NCBI RefSeq assembly: GCF_051020765.1 | Contig: NC_134932.1 | Span: 930,001-994,000, forward strand | DNA: 64,000 nt | DNA from: Lasioglossum baleicum | Lineage: Eukaryota > Arthropoda > Insecta > Hymenoptera > Halictidae | Direction of reading: 5' to 3' | In this document: positions 22,081 through 33,627 of the stretch, in pieces | Layout: each line of letters starts with the position of its first letter | Numbering within the stretch: position 1 is the stretch's first letter | Translations under genes and position numbers: made by a program | The notes under the pieces: generated by a model | Databases searched by the model: none | The model's input: the letters and a program-made list of their open reading frames with translations, nothing else | Told to the model about the DNA's origin: nothing

Positions 22081-23884
22081 CAGTGATGCCAGAATCGGGG
22101 ACGCGAGGACGCTTCCCCTCCAGCACAGGTTCCCCCTCTCTGACGGACCGTCCTCGCCGTAGCTTCTGCTGCGCACGCGCTACACACGAACGTACTTCTA
22201 CTCTGCCCGTGTGAGTGCATGCTCGATTGCACACGCGCTACACAAACAAGCGTACCTCTACCATGTCCGTGTGACTACCTGCTCGACCGAACGCGTCGGC
22301 GACGCGTTCCTTCGATTTTCACTTCACCAATTTTCATGTTGCCGAAGTTTCGGAAGCACGAGTCGGAAAGTCGGGATCTGGAGACGGCGCGCATTTGAAT
22401 CCCGGGACGGCGCGGCGCGGCGCGGTGCACATTTTGCTATAACTTTTGATCTAAAAAAGATATCGAAGCGAAATTTGGACTAAATTTAAAAAAAAAAAAC
22501 CGGGTTTAATGGTTAATCCTAAAATATGTTTTGTATTTCTTAAAAAATTTTTCTCGTTGATTTTTAAAGTTAAGGTAGTCCAGAAGGCCCCCAACACAAA
22601 TTGATTTTTAGTCGAACCATGCTCAATAAACAATTACGAAAAAATTTATAAATATTAATTAAAATTAAATAAAAATTAAAATATTATAAATTATGCAGAC
22701 ATGTTTAAAAAAATTGAAAATCTCGAAACATTCGAAGAAAATGCATATTTCGTATTGAACTTTTCGAGATACCAGTTTTATAAAAATTCATTAGTCCGAT
22801 ATTATTGAAACAATTGTCCTTAATTTTTCTCAGAATTTTTTATAAATTGTATCGTTGTTAAAAAATCAAAATCAATTTTTTCGATATTTCTTTGTTGATG
22901 TATTATGTAATACTGAATATTTTTATAATCAGAAACATAATGTACAGACTTGATAATGCAATATAAAATATTTTATTTACGTTATATTTCAATATACATA
23001 TGTGCATCACTCCTAACAATTTTGGTAATCACATAATTATTGTAACGACATTTTACATATATCAGGTCGTTAAGTATGAAACTAGACAAATAAAACACAA
23101 ATTTCAAACACATTTGTCAAGTTTCATACATCTCCGGTTACGAAAATCGATTTTAAATGGTCCCTGCCTTTCTGTAACATAACAAAAAAAAAATAATTAG
23201 TTAAAGTCATGATTGCAAAGTATAGAATAAAATATTAATGTATAACTTTATAGTATAGTTTATACTTATCTTTTCTTTGAAGTCATTCACTTGAATCTGC
23301 TAATATTGATTTTACGTTGTCCAGAAAGTCCACTCCAGCTGACACACACGCGATTTTGAATGGGCCTCTGCCTTTCTATAGCATAAAAAACACATAGTTA
23401 AAGTTATAATTATACAAAGTACACAATGAAATATTAATGTAATCATATACTTATCTTTTTTCTTTCAAGTCATTCTTGAATCTGCTAATATTGATTTTAC
23501 GTTACCGCGATTTTAAATGGTCATCTGTCTTTCTACAACATAAAAAAAACACATAGTTAAAGTTATAAGTACAAAGTACTTACAGAATGAAATATTAATG
23601 TAACGATACACTTCGCTTTTCTTTGAAGTCATTCTTGAATCTGCTATTTCATTACCGCTGACACCCACGCGTTGCTATATTCAAAGAAAAAGTAGACCTA
23701 ATTAAAATCGTAATTCTAATTGCAATCTTGTAGGACTCAATATAAATAGTAACGTATACTTACCTTTTTTCATCGATGAATATGGTCACTCACTAAAATA
23801 AATTCCTAATAAGATAAAAAAATGTTAAAAACCCATTAAAAAGTATTAAAAACGCGACAAAGAAACTGGAGGCTGTTTACTATA

Positions 23885-24136
23885 ATAATAATAATAATAA
23901 TAATAATAGTATTTTATTTCCCATTTCGGGGTACAAACGCGGACCTCCGCTCCGCTTACAAACTTCACCTTCCTTATCTCTTCATTCTTAACTTAAATTT
24001 ACACTTAAACGCGAGAGAGAGAGAGAGCACACCGTTCACTCATTCCTCACACATTCTTCTTCACTCATTCACACACTCTGGACCCCCGGTTCCGCTGCTC
24101 ATCCTTTCTCTCATCTCTTCCACTCTCTTCATCCAT
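23885..24136 (-). mobile_element. 5'-truncated LINE-type retroposon fragment
   Basis: A 252-bp insertion flanked by a perfect 20-bp duplication ACTGGAGGCTGTTTACTATA (23865-23884 and 24137-24156). Read on the minus strand it ends with AATAAA and an (ATT)n tail, and carries no ORF. The variable-length duplication and simple-repeat tail are the signature of target-primed reverse transcription. A shortened mirror copy is at 25520-25703. Confidence 0.75.
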
Positions 24137-24222
24137 ACTGGAGGCTGTTTACTATATGAACTAAACTATCGAACGATTAACGAAGAAAACACGACCTCAC
24201 TAGTTCGTAAACGAGTGCAAAG

Positions 24223-25500
24223 TTAATTGTTTATAACTTTGCGAGGGCGATGAATTTTCATATAATGCTTTCCCGACATAAGGGACAAATGTCTGTCATC
24301 GACAGACATGGTGCGACTAGACTCCTGTCTAGCTTTCAAGGATGTGCGCACCACACACATGGAATTTAATAGGCCAGCGCCTATTTTATTCCTTTTTCGA
24401 GATTTTATGTCGGGAAGCAAAGAGAAAATTCGCTCGGCCTCGGCATTCGAGTGCGGAAGACATCTGACCGTGTTTATTAGAGAAGTTAAAAGGGGGAAAC
24501 GAAGAACATGATTCGGGTCTGTTTGGTTACAAATGTCTACCCACATATCGTCAAAAGACAGATTCGACCATTGGTCCCTCTGCGACCGGAAAGTGCCGTA
24601 GTACAAAAAGTCCCACTCTTTTTGTAGATCTACGGCACTCCAATTCCCTAATTTATTAGCGACAGCTACGAGATTTTGAAAAGTTAAATCTCTGTCGCTG
24701 TTGAATAGGGAATCGGGCGATTTGAAGACCGTCAATTGTCTGAGGAAAATTATCGTCATGAGGAAGACGATTTCTCAGTTCATTGCATAAGGTCACATAA
24801 AACCTTAAGCAATTTTTCTTTAAGGTGGACACCTCAACTTCCGCCATTCCATCCCTAACTGCCTCTTCCAAATAATCGTGGCATCTGGAACCAAACTCCA
24901 CTTGATCTAGTGGAACTTGATTTGATTCCAACGAGAAATCTATCGCCCTCACCTCGCTAAGCCAATCTAAAAGCGCTGGTTTTAAAAACCTTTTCAAAAA
25001 AAATCGAAGCAACCTTGCTGAAGACGGTTGTAACTCCTGCACCAACGTTTTCCTACTTTGGAAGGAGGCGTTAAAACTATTCATAGCATCAAGGACATTT
25101 TCCAAAAAGAAGAAATATCCTTTGATGTCATATCTGCTCAGGAGCGAAGAAAATCTCCTAGCAGCTGCCGAGCCTTCCGAAAAGCTGTACTCGTTGAAAA
25201 ATTTGACTGAAACGTCCCAAGTTTCTAAAAATTGTACCACAGTCAGATGCCTAGAAAGCCAGCGTGTGTCCGATAATTTGAGAATTTTCAAAGGACAGTT
25301 CTCATAACTCTCCTGAAATTGGCGATAAATAGCAGTCCGTTTAGGGCTGCTATGTATAAACGAAGGGACGCCACGAAGCAATTCGTCACACTCCGTTGGA
25401 AGTGTAGCACAAGCAGCACTTGCTGCCAGTGCTGCAGAATGACACACGCATGGCATTGTAATGACATGGGGATTCTTCTCAAGCAACTTACTCTTGAACG
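24223..25500 (-). pseudogene. Broken hAT transposase in hAT-A
   Basis: Two overlapping minus-strand reading frames (25486 to 24656 and 24759 to 24223) together give the C-terminal ~430 residues of a hAT-superfamily transposase, with a frameshift near 24700-24730. The upstream part includes LSDTRWLSRH and a helical region. The downstream part ends with the hAT dimerisation block HSNAEAERIFSLLPDIKSRK. The N-terminal BED finger and first catalytic region are absent, because the coding sequence runs into the right inverted arm at about 25520. It resembles the zinc-finger/KIAA1586-like branch of hAT proteins more than the hAT-B enzyme. It cannot make an active enzyme as it stands. Confidence 0.8.
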
Positions 25501-25519
25501 AAGAAAATCTCCCTCTCAG

Positions 25520-25703
25520 GAGTGAAGAAGAATGTGTGAGGAATGAGTGAACGGTGTGCTCTCTCTCTCTCTCTCGCGTTTAAGTGTAAATTTAAGTTAA
25601 GAATGAAGAGATAAGGAAGGTGAAGTTTGTAAGCGGAGCGGAGGTCCGCGTTTGTACCCCGAAATGGGAAATAAAATACTATTATTATTATTATTATTAT
25701 TAT
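25520..25703 (+). mobile_element. Mirror copy of the LINE fragment in hAT-A right arm
   Basis: Inverted counterpart of 23885-24066, ending in (ATT)n and followed by the reverse complement of the 20-bp duplication. Its 5' part is cut at the inner edge of the palindrome. Confidence 0.75.
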
Positions 25704-28356
25704 TATAGTAAACAGCCTCCAGTTTCTTTGTCGCGTTTTTAATACTTTTTAATGGGTTTTTAACATTTTTTTATCTTATTAGGAATTTATTTTAGTGAGT
25801 GACCATATTCATCGATGAAAAAAGGTAAGTATACGTTACTATTTATATTGAGTCCTACAAGATTGCAATTAGAATTACGATTTTAATTAGGTCTACTTTT
25901 TCTTTGAATATAGCAACGCGTGGGTGTCAGCGGTAATGAAATAGCAGATTCAAGAATGACTTCAAAGAAAAGCGAAGTGTATCGTTACATTAATATTTCA
26001 TTCTGTAAGTACTTTGTACTTATAACTTTAACTATGTGTTTTTTTTATGTTGTAGAAAGACAGATGACCATTTAAAATCGCGGTAACGTAAAATCAATAT
26101 TAGCAGATTCAAGAATGACTTGAAAGAAAAAAGATAAGTATATGATTACATTAATATTTCATTGTGTACTTTGTATAATTATAACTTTAACTATGTGTTT
26201 TTTATGCTATAGAAAGGCAGAGGCCCATTCAAAATCGCGTGTGTGTCAGCTGGAGTGGACTTTCTGGACAACGTAAAATCAATATTAGCAGATTCAAGTG
26301 AATGACTTCAAAGAAAAGATAAGTATAAACTATACTATAAAGTTATACATTAATATTTTATTCTATACTTTGCAATCATGACTTTAACTAATTATTTTTT
26401 TTTTGTTATGTTACAGAAAGGCAGGGACCATTTAAAATCGATTTTCGTAACCGGAGATGTATGAAACTTGACAAATGTGTTTGAAATTTGTGTTTTATTT
26501 GTCTAGTTTCATACTTAACGACCTGATATATGTAAAATGTCGTTACAATAATTATGTGATTACCAAAATTGTTAGGAGTGATGCACATATGTATATTGAA
26601 ATATAACGTAAATAAAATATTTTATATTGCATTATCAAGTCTGTACATTATGTTTCTGATTATAAAAATATTCAGTATTACATAATACATCAACAAAGAA
26701 ATATCGAAAAAATTGATTTTGATTTTTTAACAACGATACAATTTATAAAAAATTCTGAGAAAAATTAAGGACAATTGTTTCAATAATATCGGACTAATGA
26801 ATTTTTATAAAACTGGTATCTCGAAAAGTTCAATACGAAATATGCATTTTCTTCGAATGTTTCGAGATTTTCAATTTTTTTAAACATGTCTGCATAATTT
26901 ATAATATTTTAATTTTTATTTAATTTTAATTAATATTTATAAATTTTTTCGTAATTGTTTATTGAGCATGGTTCGACTAAAAATCAATTTGTGTTGGGGG
27001 CCTTCTGGACTACCTTAACTTTAAAAATCAACGAGAAAAATTTTTTAAGAAATACAAAACATATTTTAGGATTAACCATTAAACCCGGTTTTTTTTTAAA
27101 AATTTAGTCCAAATTTCGCTTCGATATCTTTTTTAGATCAAAAGTTATAGCAAAATGTGCACCGCGCCGCGCCGCGCCGTCCCGGGATTCAAATGCGCGC
27201 CGTCTCCAGATCCCGACTTTCCGACTCGTGCTTCCGAAACTTCGGCAACATGAAAATTGGTGAAGTGAAAATCGAAGGAACGCGTCGCCGACGCGTTCGG
27301 TCGAGCAGGTAGTCACACGGACATGGTAGAGGTACGCTTGTTTGTGTAGCGCGTGTGCAATCGAGCATGCACTCACACGGGCAGAGTAGAAGTACGTTCG
27401 TGTGTAGCGCGTGCGCAGCAGAAGCTACGGCGAGGACGGTCCGTCAGAGAGGGGGAACCTGTGCTGGAGGGGAAGCGTCCTCGCGTCCCCGATTCTGGCA
27501 TCACTGCGCGGAAGCGAGTTTTCCCCCCACTCTCGTCTTCGGCGACGCTCTGCCAATCACGTTGTTTCTGGGCGCAGGGACGACTCGATGACAGGTCGGC
27601 CCGGGCCATCGGTATTTTCCATTTTCCGAAGCCCGGCCGATATAAGGCGGTTAGTCGGCATCCATGGATCCGAGCCGTTCCGGTGTAGCTCTCATGGCAT
27701 TTTCCGGATGAGACGTCGACGAGGGTGGACTGCTGATCGTCCTTATGTTTAACAGCCTCGTCGCTTTCTCCGGGTTGACAGATCCGGGCTCGGTCCAATC
27801 CTCGCCGTCTTCCTCGCCGGCGGCGCCCTGTGATTGGTGTTCCGAGCGTCTCCGCTTGCGGCCTTCCGCCAATCGGCGGCCGGAGACAGGTATCGGGCTC
27901 CTCGCCGATTTCGGTGGTTTCTGAAAACTCTTGTCGCGCCCGGCGGCGCGACATTCAAATGCGATAATTCTATTCTTTTGGGCGTTCGGATGTCCCAGGG
28001 AGAGCGCTCGTTATAACCGTTTCGTTATTATGCCGCTTTCCAGTGACCCGGTCTTTCGCTTAAGGTTCGGAGTGACGTAGGCGGAATCTGCCACGTCACA
28101 TAATATATTTTTATTAATGCAATTATGACAGTAACAAAACGTTTCTATTTTAAATGAATACATATTTTGAACATAGTTTTTATATTTTTAATTTTTTGGA
28201 AGGTTAAAAAATGTAATTAAAAAAGTAATGAAAAATAAAAATAAAAAAAAATCCCCGCTGCACGGGGACTCGAATGCTAGCTCCAGATTGCCATTCATAC
28301 GCTCGACGGCTCGACAGCCGAATTTCAGTTTCGTTTCCGCCGTAAAGCAATACAAC

Positions 28357-28364
28357 ATGGCAAC
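28357..28364. repeat. 8-bp target-site duplication of hAT-B (left)
   Basis: ATGGCAAC here and at 39458-39465. In the left F1 arm the corresponding site (around 9373-9389, reverse complement) is unoccupied, confirming the insertion. Confidence 0.93.
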
Positions 28365-28600
28365 TAGGGCTGTTCGAGTACTCGCAAAATGCGAGCCGAG
28401 CTAAGCTCGACTCGATTGGTCGAGTCGAGTCGAGTACTCGCACGATGCGAGCGGCTCGCACGATGCGAGTAGCTCGCATCGATGCAAGCTACCCGCATCG
28501 AAGCGAGCTACTCGCGCCGCGTCATCGGCTCGCATCGGTGCGAGTTACTTGCATCGATGCGAGTACTCGACCGGCTCGATCAATCCAGTCGAGCTTAGCT
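28365..28600. repeat. Subterminal CTCGCATCGATGCGAG motif array
   Basis: Dense repeats of short palindromic words such as GAGTACTCG, CTCGCATCGATGCGAG and TCGAGTCGAG fill the first ~235 bp. A mirror array is at 39190-39457. Repeated subterminal motifs are typical transposase-binding sites in hAT elements; binding here is inferred. Confidence 0.7.
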
Positions 28601-29412
28601 CAGCTCGCACCGACCCACAGTGCGCCGGAATGCCTGTTTCTTGGACAAAATTCTATAACTTTTGTTCTGTTCATGATAGAGACATGAAACAAAGTGGGTT
28701 TTTTTATTTATATTGAGAGCAATCACAATATGATATTATTATAAATATAGTATTTATTTAAACATTAAAAAACGATATTTACAAACAAAATTTTGTTTTA
28801 TTGGTGGTTTTCAGTAGATATATGAATTCGCAGTTCAGTTCTTCCGAAACTGAAACGTCGTTTTAAATTAAATTTTTTTCATAAATAGCAAATGATCGGA
28901 ATTGTGGAAGAAATACTAAAAGTTGCATTATACAACTTCTTTATGTGGACCTATATTGAAAATTTAACAAATACGCTTTGTAGATCTGTGTTAATTGAAC
29001 AACAAACGTCTACTATTTGATCTTCCTAAAATTCGCGAAAAAATGTATATATTCGTGCCAGTATGTGCAAGTCTATAACCTACCATCGCCCTGTCATTCA
29101 GTACTGTGTGAGTATAGATTATAGATAAGGGACTTCAGATTTAGGTTCAAAACTCGTGATACTTGCTCTTTAGATAATATTGTAATCTTTGTAAATGTTT
29201 GAGTGATTTTCATCTCGAAGTCTTTTCTGAATTTGCAAAAGTTGAAGTGGGTATTTAAATTTTGTGCTGAATTTACACAATAATCAGTATTATTTATGCT
29301 TGTAGAAGGTTGTATGAAAACGCAAAAGGATATATTTAAATAATACCTTGCACAATTTTATGATTTGTGGAAGTATACTGATAGTGCAAACGATGATACT
29401 TATACATATATA

Positions 29413-32036
29413 CAGGGTGTCCCAAAATTCGTGAAAATCCCGAAAGGGGGTGGTTCCTGAGACCATTCTAAGAGACATTTTCCTTTGCACCAATGTCAAC
29501 TGCGGCTTTGTTTAGGAGTTATTAACGAAAAACACGGACCAATCAGAGCGCGCCCTGGCCCGGCGCGCCACGCCGCGCCGGCAAGCGAGTGTCGGTGGTA
29601 CGCCGTGACATCGCAACGAACAAGAGTTTCTCGATAATGTGAATCCTCTCCGATTTCGATGACCTTTGGATACGTTGTCCAGACCATGATTCTGAACAAC
29701 ATTTCTCTTTAGACTTTTTGGCGATCGGCTTTAGTTTACGAGATAATCGTAAAAAAAGAGAAGAAGCAGAAACTGATTGAATTAAAAACTCACGTATTCA
29801 GCCGTAAATCCATTTGCTGCTTCGAAATGTGTGTCACTGGGTCACTCGGTGACGAACTGCACAGATGTCTTCAGGTACACGGCAGTACCGAAAGCCAAGG
29901 GACGTACGGCCAGGTCGACGAGCTGCACAGCCGGTGGTAGAAGGCCTACGGGATGCGCGGTCAAGTCGACGATCCAGAATTTAACTTTCACTTTCGAATC
30001 GATAAATAATTCGTATGTTTATTTTACACAGATGCCTTGAAATTTTTCCACACTCACAATCACTGTTCACATTTGTCAACACATAGTTATGCACTAATAA
30101 TAATTGCCATATCCCTTGTACTACTGCACAAATCACAACAATCAGGTAATGCAATCACTAGACTGCGGATTTCATGCATTTGTAGCAAATATGAGCAGGT
30201 GCATTTTAATACAGTAGAGAGATTAAAATAATTTCAAAGCACCATAGTATTATTTTCAACTTCTTAAAATGATCACAGTAAGAATCAAATATCTGTCTGG
30301 CTCCCCTGTCCCTTGTAATAGCGGCAGCCAACATTCATTTTGCATAAAGATTCGCAGTCTAGTGATTAGTTTAAATATCACTATCAAAAACACAGCTAAT
30401 AGCAACCGTTAGCTTTGAATTGACAAGTCTTTGGAGATGTTCTCTCTACCGCGGCTCGAACGACACTGATTTTCCTCAAGATTTTTCTAAAGAATTTAGG
30501 AAGGGCAGTTAGAGTGTCGAAATTCGAAATGCACGCTGTAGCACGAGAACGACGGGACGGTTAGACGAAAAACAGAATGCGAGAAGGACCGCTGTAAGCT
30601 TTGTGGCAAACACATGTTTAGTTTTTCCTGCAGGTTGGTACGTAGAGTCGATGGGCAACTGTTCGAAAACGTCATCCGTCCTTTTACCCAGCAAGGGGTA
30701 AAAATGTCAGGTCAGCGTAGCATCCCTATTGTCCTATACCTTCCTTAAGAAACTTCCTAAAAGAAGGACAGACGACGTTTTCGAACGGTTACCCATCGAC
30801 TCTGCGTACCAATCTACAGGAAAACCTAAACATGTGATTGCCATAAGTCTTAAAGCGGTCCTTCTCGTATCCTGTTTTTCGTCCAACCGTCCCGTCGTTC
30901 TCGTGCTACAGCGTGCATTTCGAATTTCGACACTCTAAATGCCCTTCCTAAATTCTTTAGAAAAATCTTGCGGAAAATCAGTGTCGTTCGAGCCGCGGTA
31001 GAGAGAACATCTCCAAAGACTTGTAAATTCAAAGCTAACGGTTGCTATGTATTAGCTGTTTTTTTGACTGTGATATTTAAACTAATCACTAGACTGCGAA
31101 TCTTTATGCAAAATGAATGTTGGCTGCCGCTATTACAAGGGACAGGAGCCAGACAGATATTTGATTCTTACTGTGATCATTTTAAGAATTTGAAAATAAT
31201 ACATTGGTGTTTTGAAATTATTTTAATCTCTCTACTGTATTAAAATGCACCTACTCATGTTTGCTACAAATGCATGAAATCCACAGTCTAGTGATTGCAT
31301 TACCTGATTGTTGTGATTTGTGCAGCAGTACAAGGGATATGGCAACTATTATTAGTGCATAACTATGTGTTGACAAATGTGAACAGTGATTGTGAGTGTG
31401 GAAAAATTTCCAGGCATCTGTGTAAAATAAACATACGAATTATTTATCGATTCGAAAGTGAAAGTTAAATTCTGGATCGTCGACTTGACCGCGCATGCCG
31501 TAGGCCTTCTACCACCGGCTGTGCAGCTCGTCGACCTGGCCGTACGTCCCTTGGCTTTCGGTACTGCCGTGTACCTGAAGACATCTGTGCAGTTCGTCAC
31601 CGAGTGACCCAGTGACACACATTTCGAAGCAGCAAATGGATTTACGGCTGAATACGTGAGTTTTTAATTCAATCAGTTTCTGCTTCTTCTCTTTTTTTAC
31701 GATTATCTCGTAAACTAAAGCCGATCGCCAAAAAGTCTAAAGAGAAATGTTGTTCAGAATCATGGTCTGGACAACGTATCCAAAGGTCATCGAAATCGGA
31801 GAGGATTCACATTATCGAGAAACTCTTGTTCGTTGCGATGTCACGGCGTACCACCGACACTCGCTTGCCGGCGCGGCGAGGCGCGGCGGGCCAGGACGCG
31901 CTCTGATTGGTCCGTGTTTTTCGTTAATAACTCCTAAACAAAGCCGCAGTTGACATTGGTGCAAAGGAAAATGTCTCTTAGAATGGTCTCAGGGACCACC
32001 CCCTTTCGGGATTTTCACGAATTTTGGGACACCCTG
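29413..32036. mobile_element. 2.6-kb TA-flanked palindromic element (CAGGGTGTCCCA ends)
   Basis: Ends CAGGGTGTCCCAAAATTCG are mirrored at the right, each next to TA. The two halves are inverted repeats almost to the middle (about 30720), including the region with CACGGACCAATCAGAGCGCG near the ends. No transposase ORF exists; the longest ORFs are fragments mirrored in each arm. A relative is at 59238-61450 and a truncated end at 62439-62545. TA flanks suggest a Tc1/mariner-type origin, but the family is not certain. Confidence 0.75.
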
Positions 32037-32048
32037 TATATGTGTATA

Positions 32049-32714
32049 CAGGGTGAGTCACCAAACGTTACCACCTCAAATATCTTTGTTGTTTCTAAAG
32101 ATACGTAAAATATGGTAAGGACAAAGTTGAATGGTACAATGGTGCTGACACGATGCAAAAAAAAAATTTTGTTTTTATGTCATTTTTTCAGAGATATGAA
32201 GGTGACCTTCATTTTTTTAAATGGAATGAGGTATTTTTTAATACATCAATCGATGCAGCTGGACATTCGTTATAATAAAGTACTAACCTATGTATGTCGA
32301 AAAGTTATTAGTTCAGGAGATATTTCAATTTAAATAACTCTAAAATACCATTACTGTCGTACTACGACGTCAGTGTTTACTTACTTATGTAACGTCTTAT
32401 CACGACAGTAATGGTGTTTTAGAATTATTTAAATTGAAATATCTCCTGAACTAATAACTTTTCGACATACATAGGTTAGTACTTTATTATAACGAATGTC
32501 CAGCTGCATCGATTGATGTATTAAAAAATACCTCATTCCATTTAAAAAAATGAAGGTCACCTTCATATCTCTAGAAAAAATTACATAAAAACAAAATTTT
32601 TTTTTTGCATCGTGTCAGCACCATTGTACCATTCAACTTTGTCCTTACCATATTTTACGTATCTTTAGAAACAACAAAGATATTTGAGGTGGTAACGTTT
32701 GGTGACTCACCCTG
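32049..32714. mobile_element. 666-bp fold-back MITE (CAGGGTGAGTCACC ends)
   Basis: Starts CAGGGTGAGTCACCAAACG and ends with the reverse complement, with TA on both sides. The arms are inverted copies over nearly the whole length, with a centre near 32375. It lies only 12 bp from the end of the previous palindrome. Non-coding. Confidence 0.85.
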
Positions 32715-32724
32715 TATATATATT

Positions 32725-32809
32725 ATATATATATATATATAAATATGAAGGTAATTAATGAAAAGTGACACATATTATACATGTATTAAATCATAAATAA
32801 ATTTTCCTT

Positions 32810-32868
<59 letters not shown>

Positions 32869-33175
32869 TATGTTGTGTTTAAGATAATTCGTCATACCAG
32901 GGAGCTGGTCATACTAACCGTTGTTATAATAGTAAGATAGAATAAATAGATGAATAATAGTGATGATGATGCTAATGATAACGATAACAAAAATAACAAT
33001 ATTAACAATAATAGCAATATTAACAATAACAACAATATTAACAATAATAGCAATATTAACAATAACAACAATATTAACAATAATAGCAATATTAACAATA
33101 ACAACAATAATAACAGTAACAATAACAATAATAATAATAACGATATATACGAATAATAATAATAACAAAATCAAA
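32725..33175. repeat. Microsatellite cluster
   Basis: A TA run (32718-32742), a CT run (32813-32863) and a long AAC/AAT array (about 32950-33150) built on units such as AATATTAACAATAATAGC. The ORFs here read as poly-Asn, poly-Ile or poly-Leu and are artefacts of the repeats. Confidence 0.9.
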
Positions 33176-33627
33176 ACAAAGCAATTACATTACGATCGAC
33201 AAAACGGAATATTTAATAATAATACACCAACATTCTCACAAATACGAAAAGCAGTCATACTTATTACAACTTAATTCTTTGCAAGTACAATAATTTTTTT
33301 TTTTTTTTTTTTTTTTTTAACGCGGGAAGGTGGAAAAACCTTGAAAAGGCACGAGGCAGGGTCCGCACTGCCAAGTAGTGTGGGATTTTCAGCCACTAAA
33401 AAGCACCACCCGTTCTCCCGCTGGTTTTCCGCGACACTTCCGGTTGGAGCCGTTTGGTTCTCACTTCAATATTGTCGCTACGCCGAAGTCGGCGCGCCTC
33501 CTCGTCTCTGTTCTACTGGCGAATAACAACAACATTAATAATAATAACAACAACAATAATAGTAAGAATACTCTGATAACAATAACAATATAATTGATAA
33601 AAGTGATACATGCCTTTGCAGTACAAT

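Larger units (their letters stand above)
22081..27506. mobile_element. hAT-A: hAT element with ~2-kb inverted arms
   Basis: Both ends read CAGTGATGCCAGAATCGGGG, with an 8-bp duplication CGCGGAAG outside. The inverted repeats continue for almost 2 kb: 22081-24066 on the left and 25520-27506 on the right. The ~1.45-kb centre contains a broken hAT transposase. The outer ~350 bp of each arm are GC-rich and contain the repeat module seen in D1; the inner part is AT-rich and made of degenerate short repeats. A short LINE-type fragment is present in both arms, so the inverted duplication or a later gene conversion came after that insertion. Confidence 0.9.
21050..28100. mobile_element. Solo-LTR-like element split by a hAT
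   Basis: Begins TGTCACGACG and ends CCACGTCACA, flanked by a 4-bp duplication TAAT (21046-21049 and 28101-28104). The other F1 arm preserves the single TAAT at the matching site near 9641. Removing the nested hAT-A leaves about 1.6 kb of GC-rich sequence (21050-22080 and 27515-28100) with no pol domains. TG...CA ends plus a 4-bp target duplication fit a solo LTR of a Ty3/gypsy element. A TATAAGG near 27640 could be its promoter. It could also be a non-coding LTR-derived element; orientation was not determined. Confidence 0.65.

Noticed and set aside
27373..27954. 193-codon Arg-rich minus-strand ORF
   Set aside because: It crosses the hAT-A end, its target duplication and the split LTR, so the frame was created by the insertion. 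No domain recognised.
32049..32714. Near-perfect hairpin considered as a microRNA precursor
   Set aside because: The pairing is far too long and perfect for a miRNA precursor, and TA-flanked termini explain it as a fold-back MITE.
32892..33174. Poly-Leu, poly-Ile and poly-Asn ORFs
   Set aside because: They are translations of AAC/AAT microsatellite in different frames.
28995..33214. Search for a third, separate transposase gene on the left side of hAT-B
   Set aside because: Apart from two fold-back MITEs and microsatellites I see only AT-rich non-coding sequence with short mirrored ORFs.
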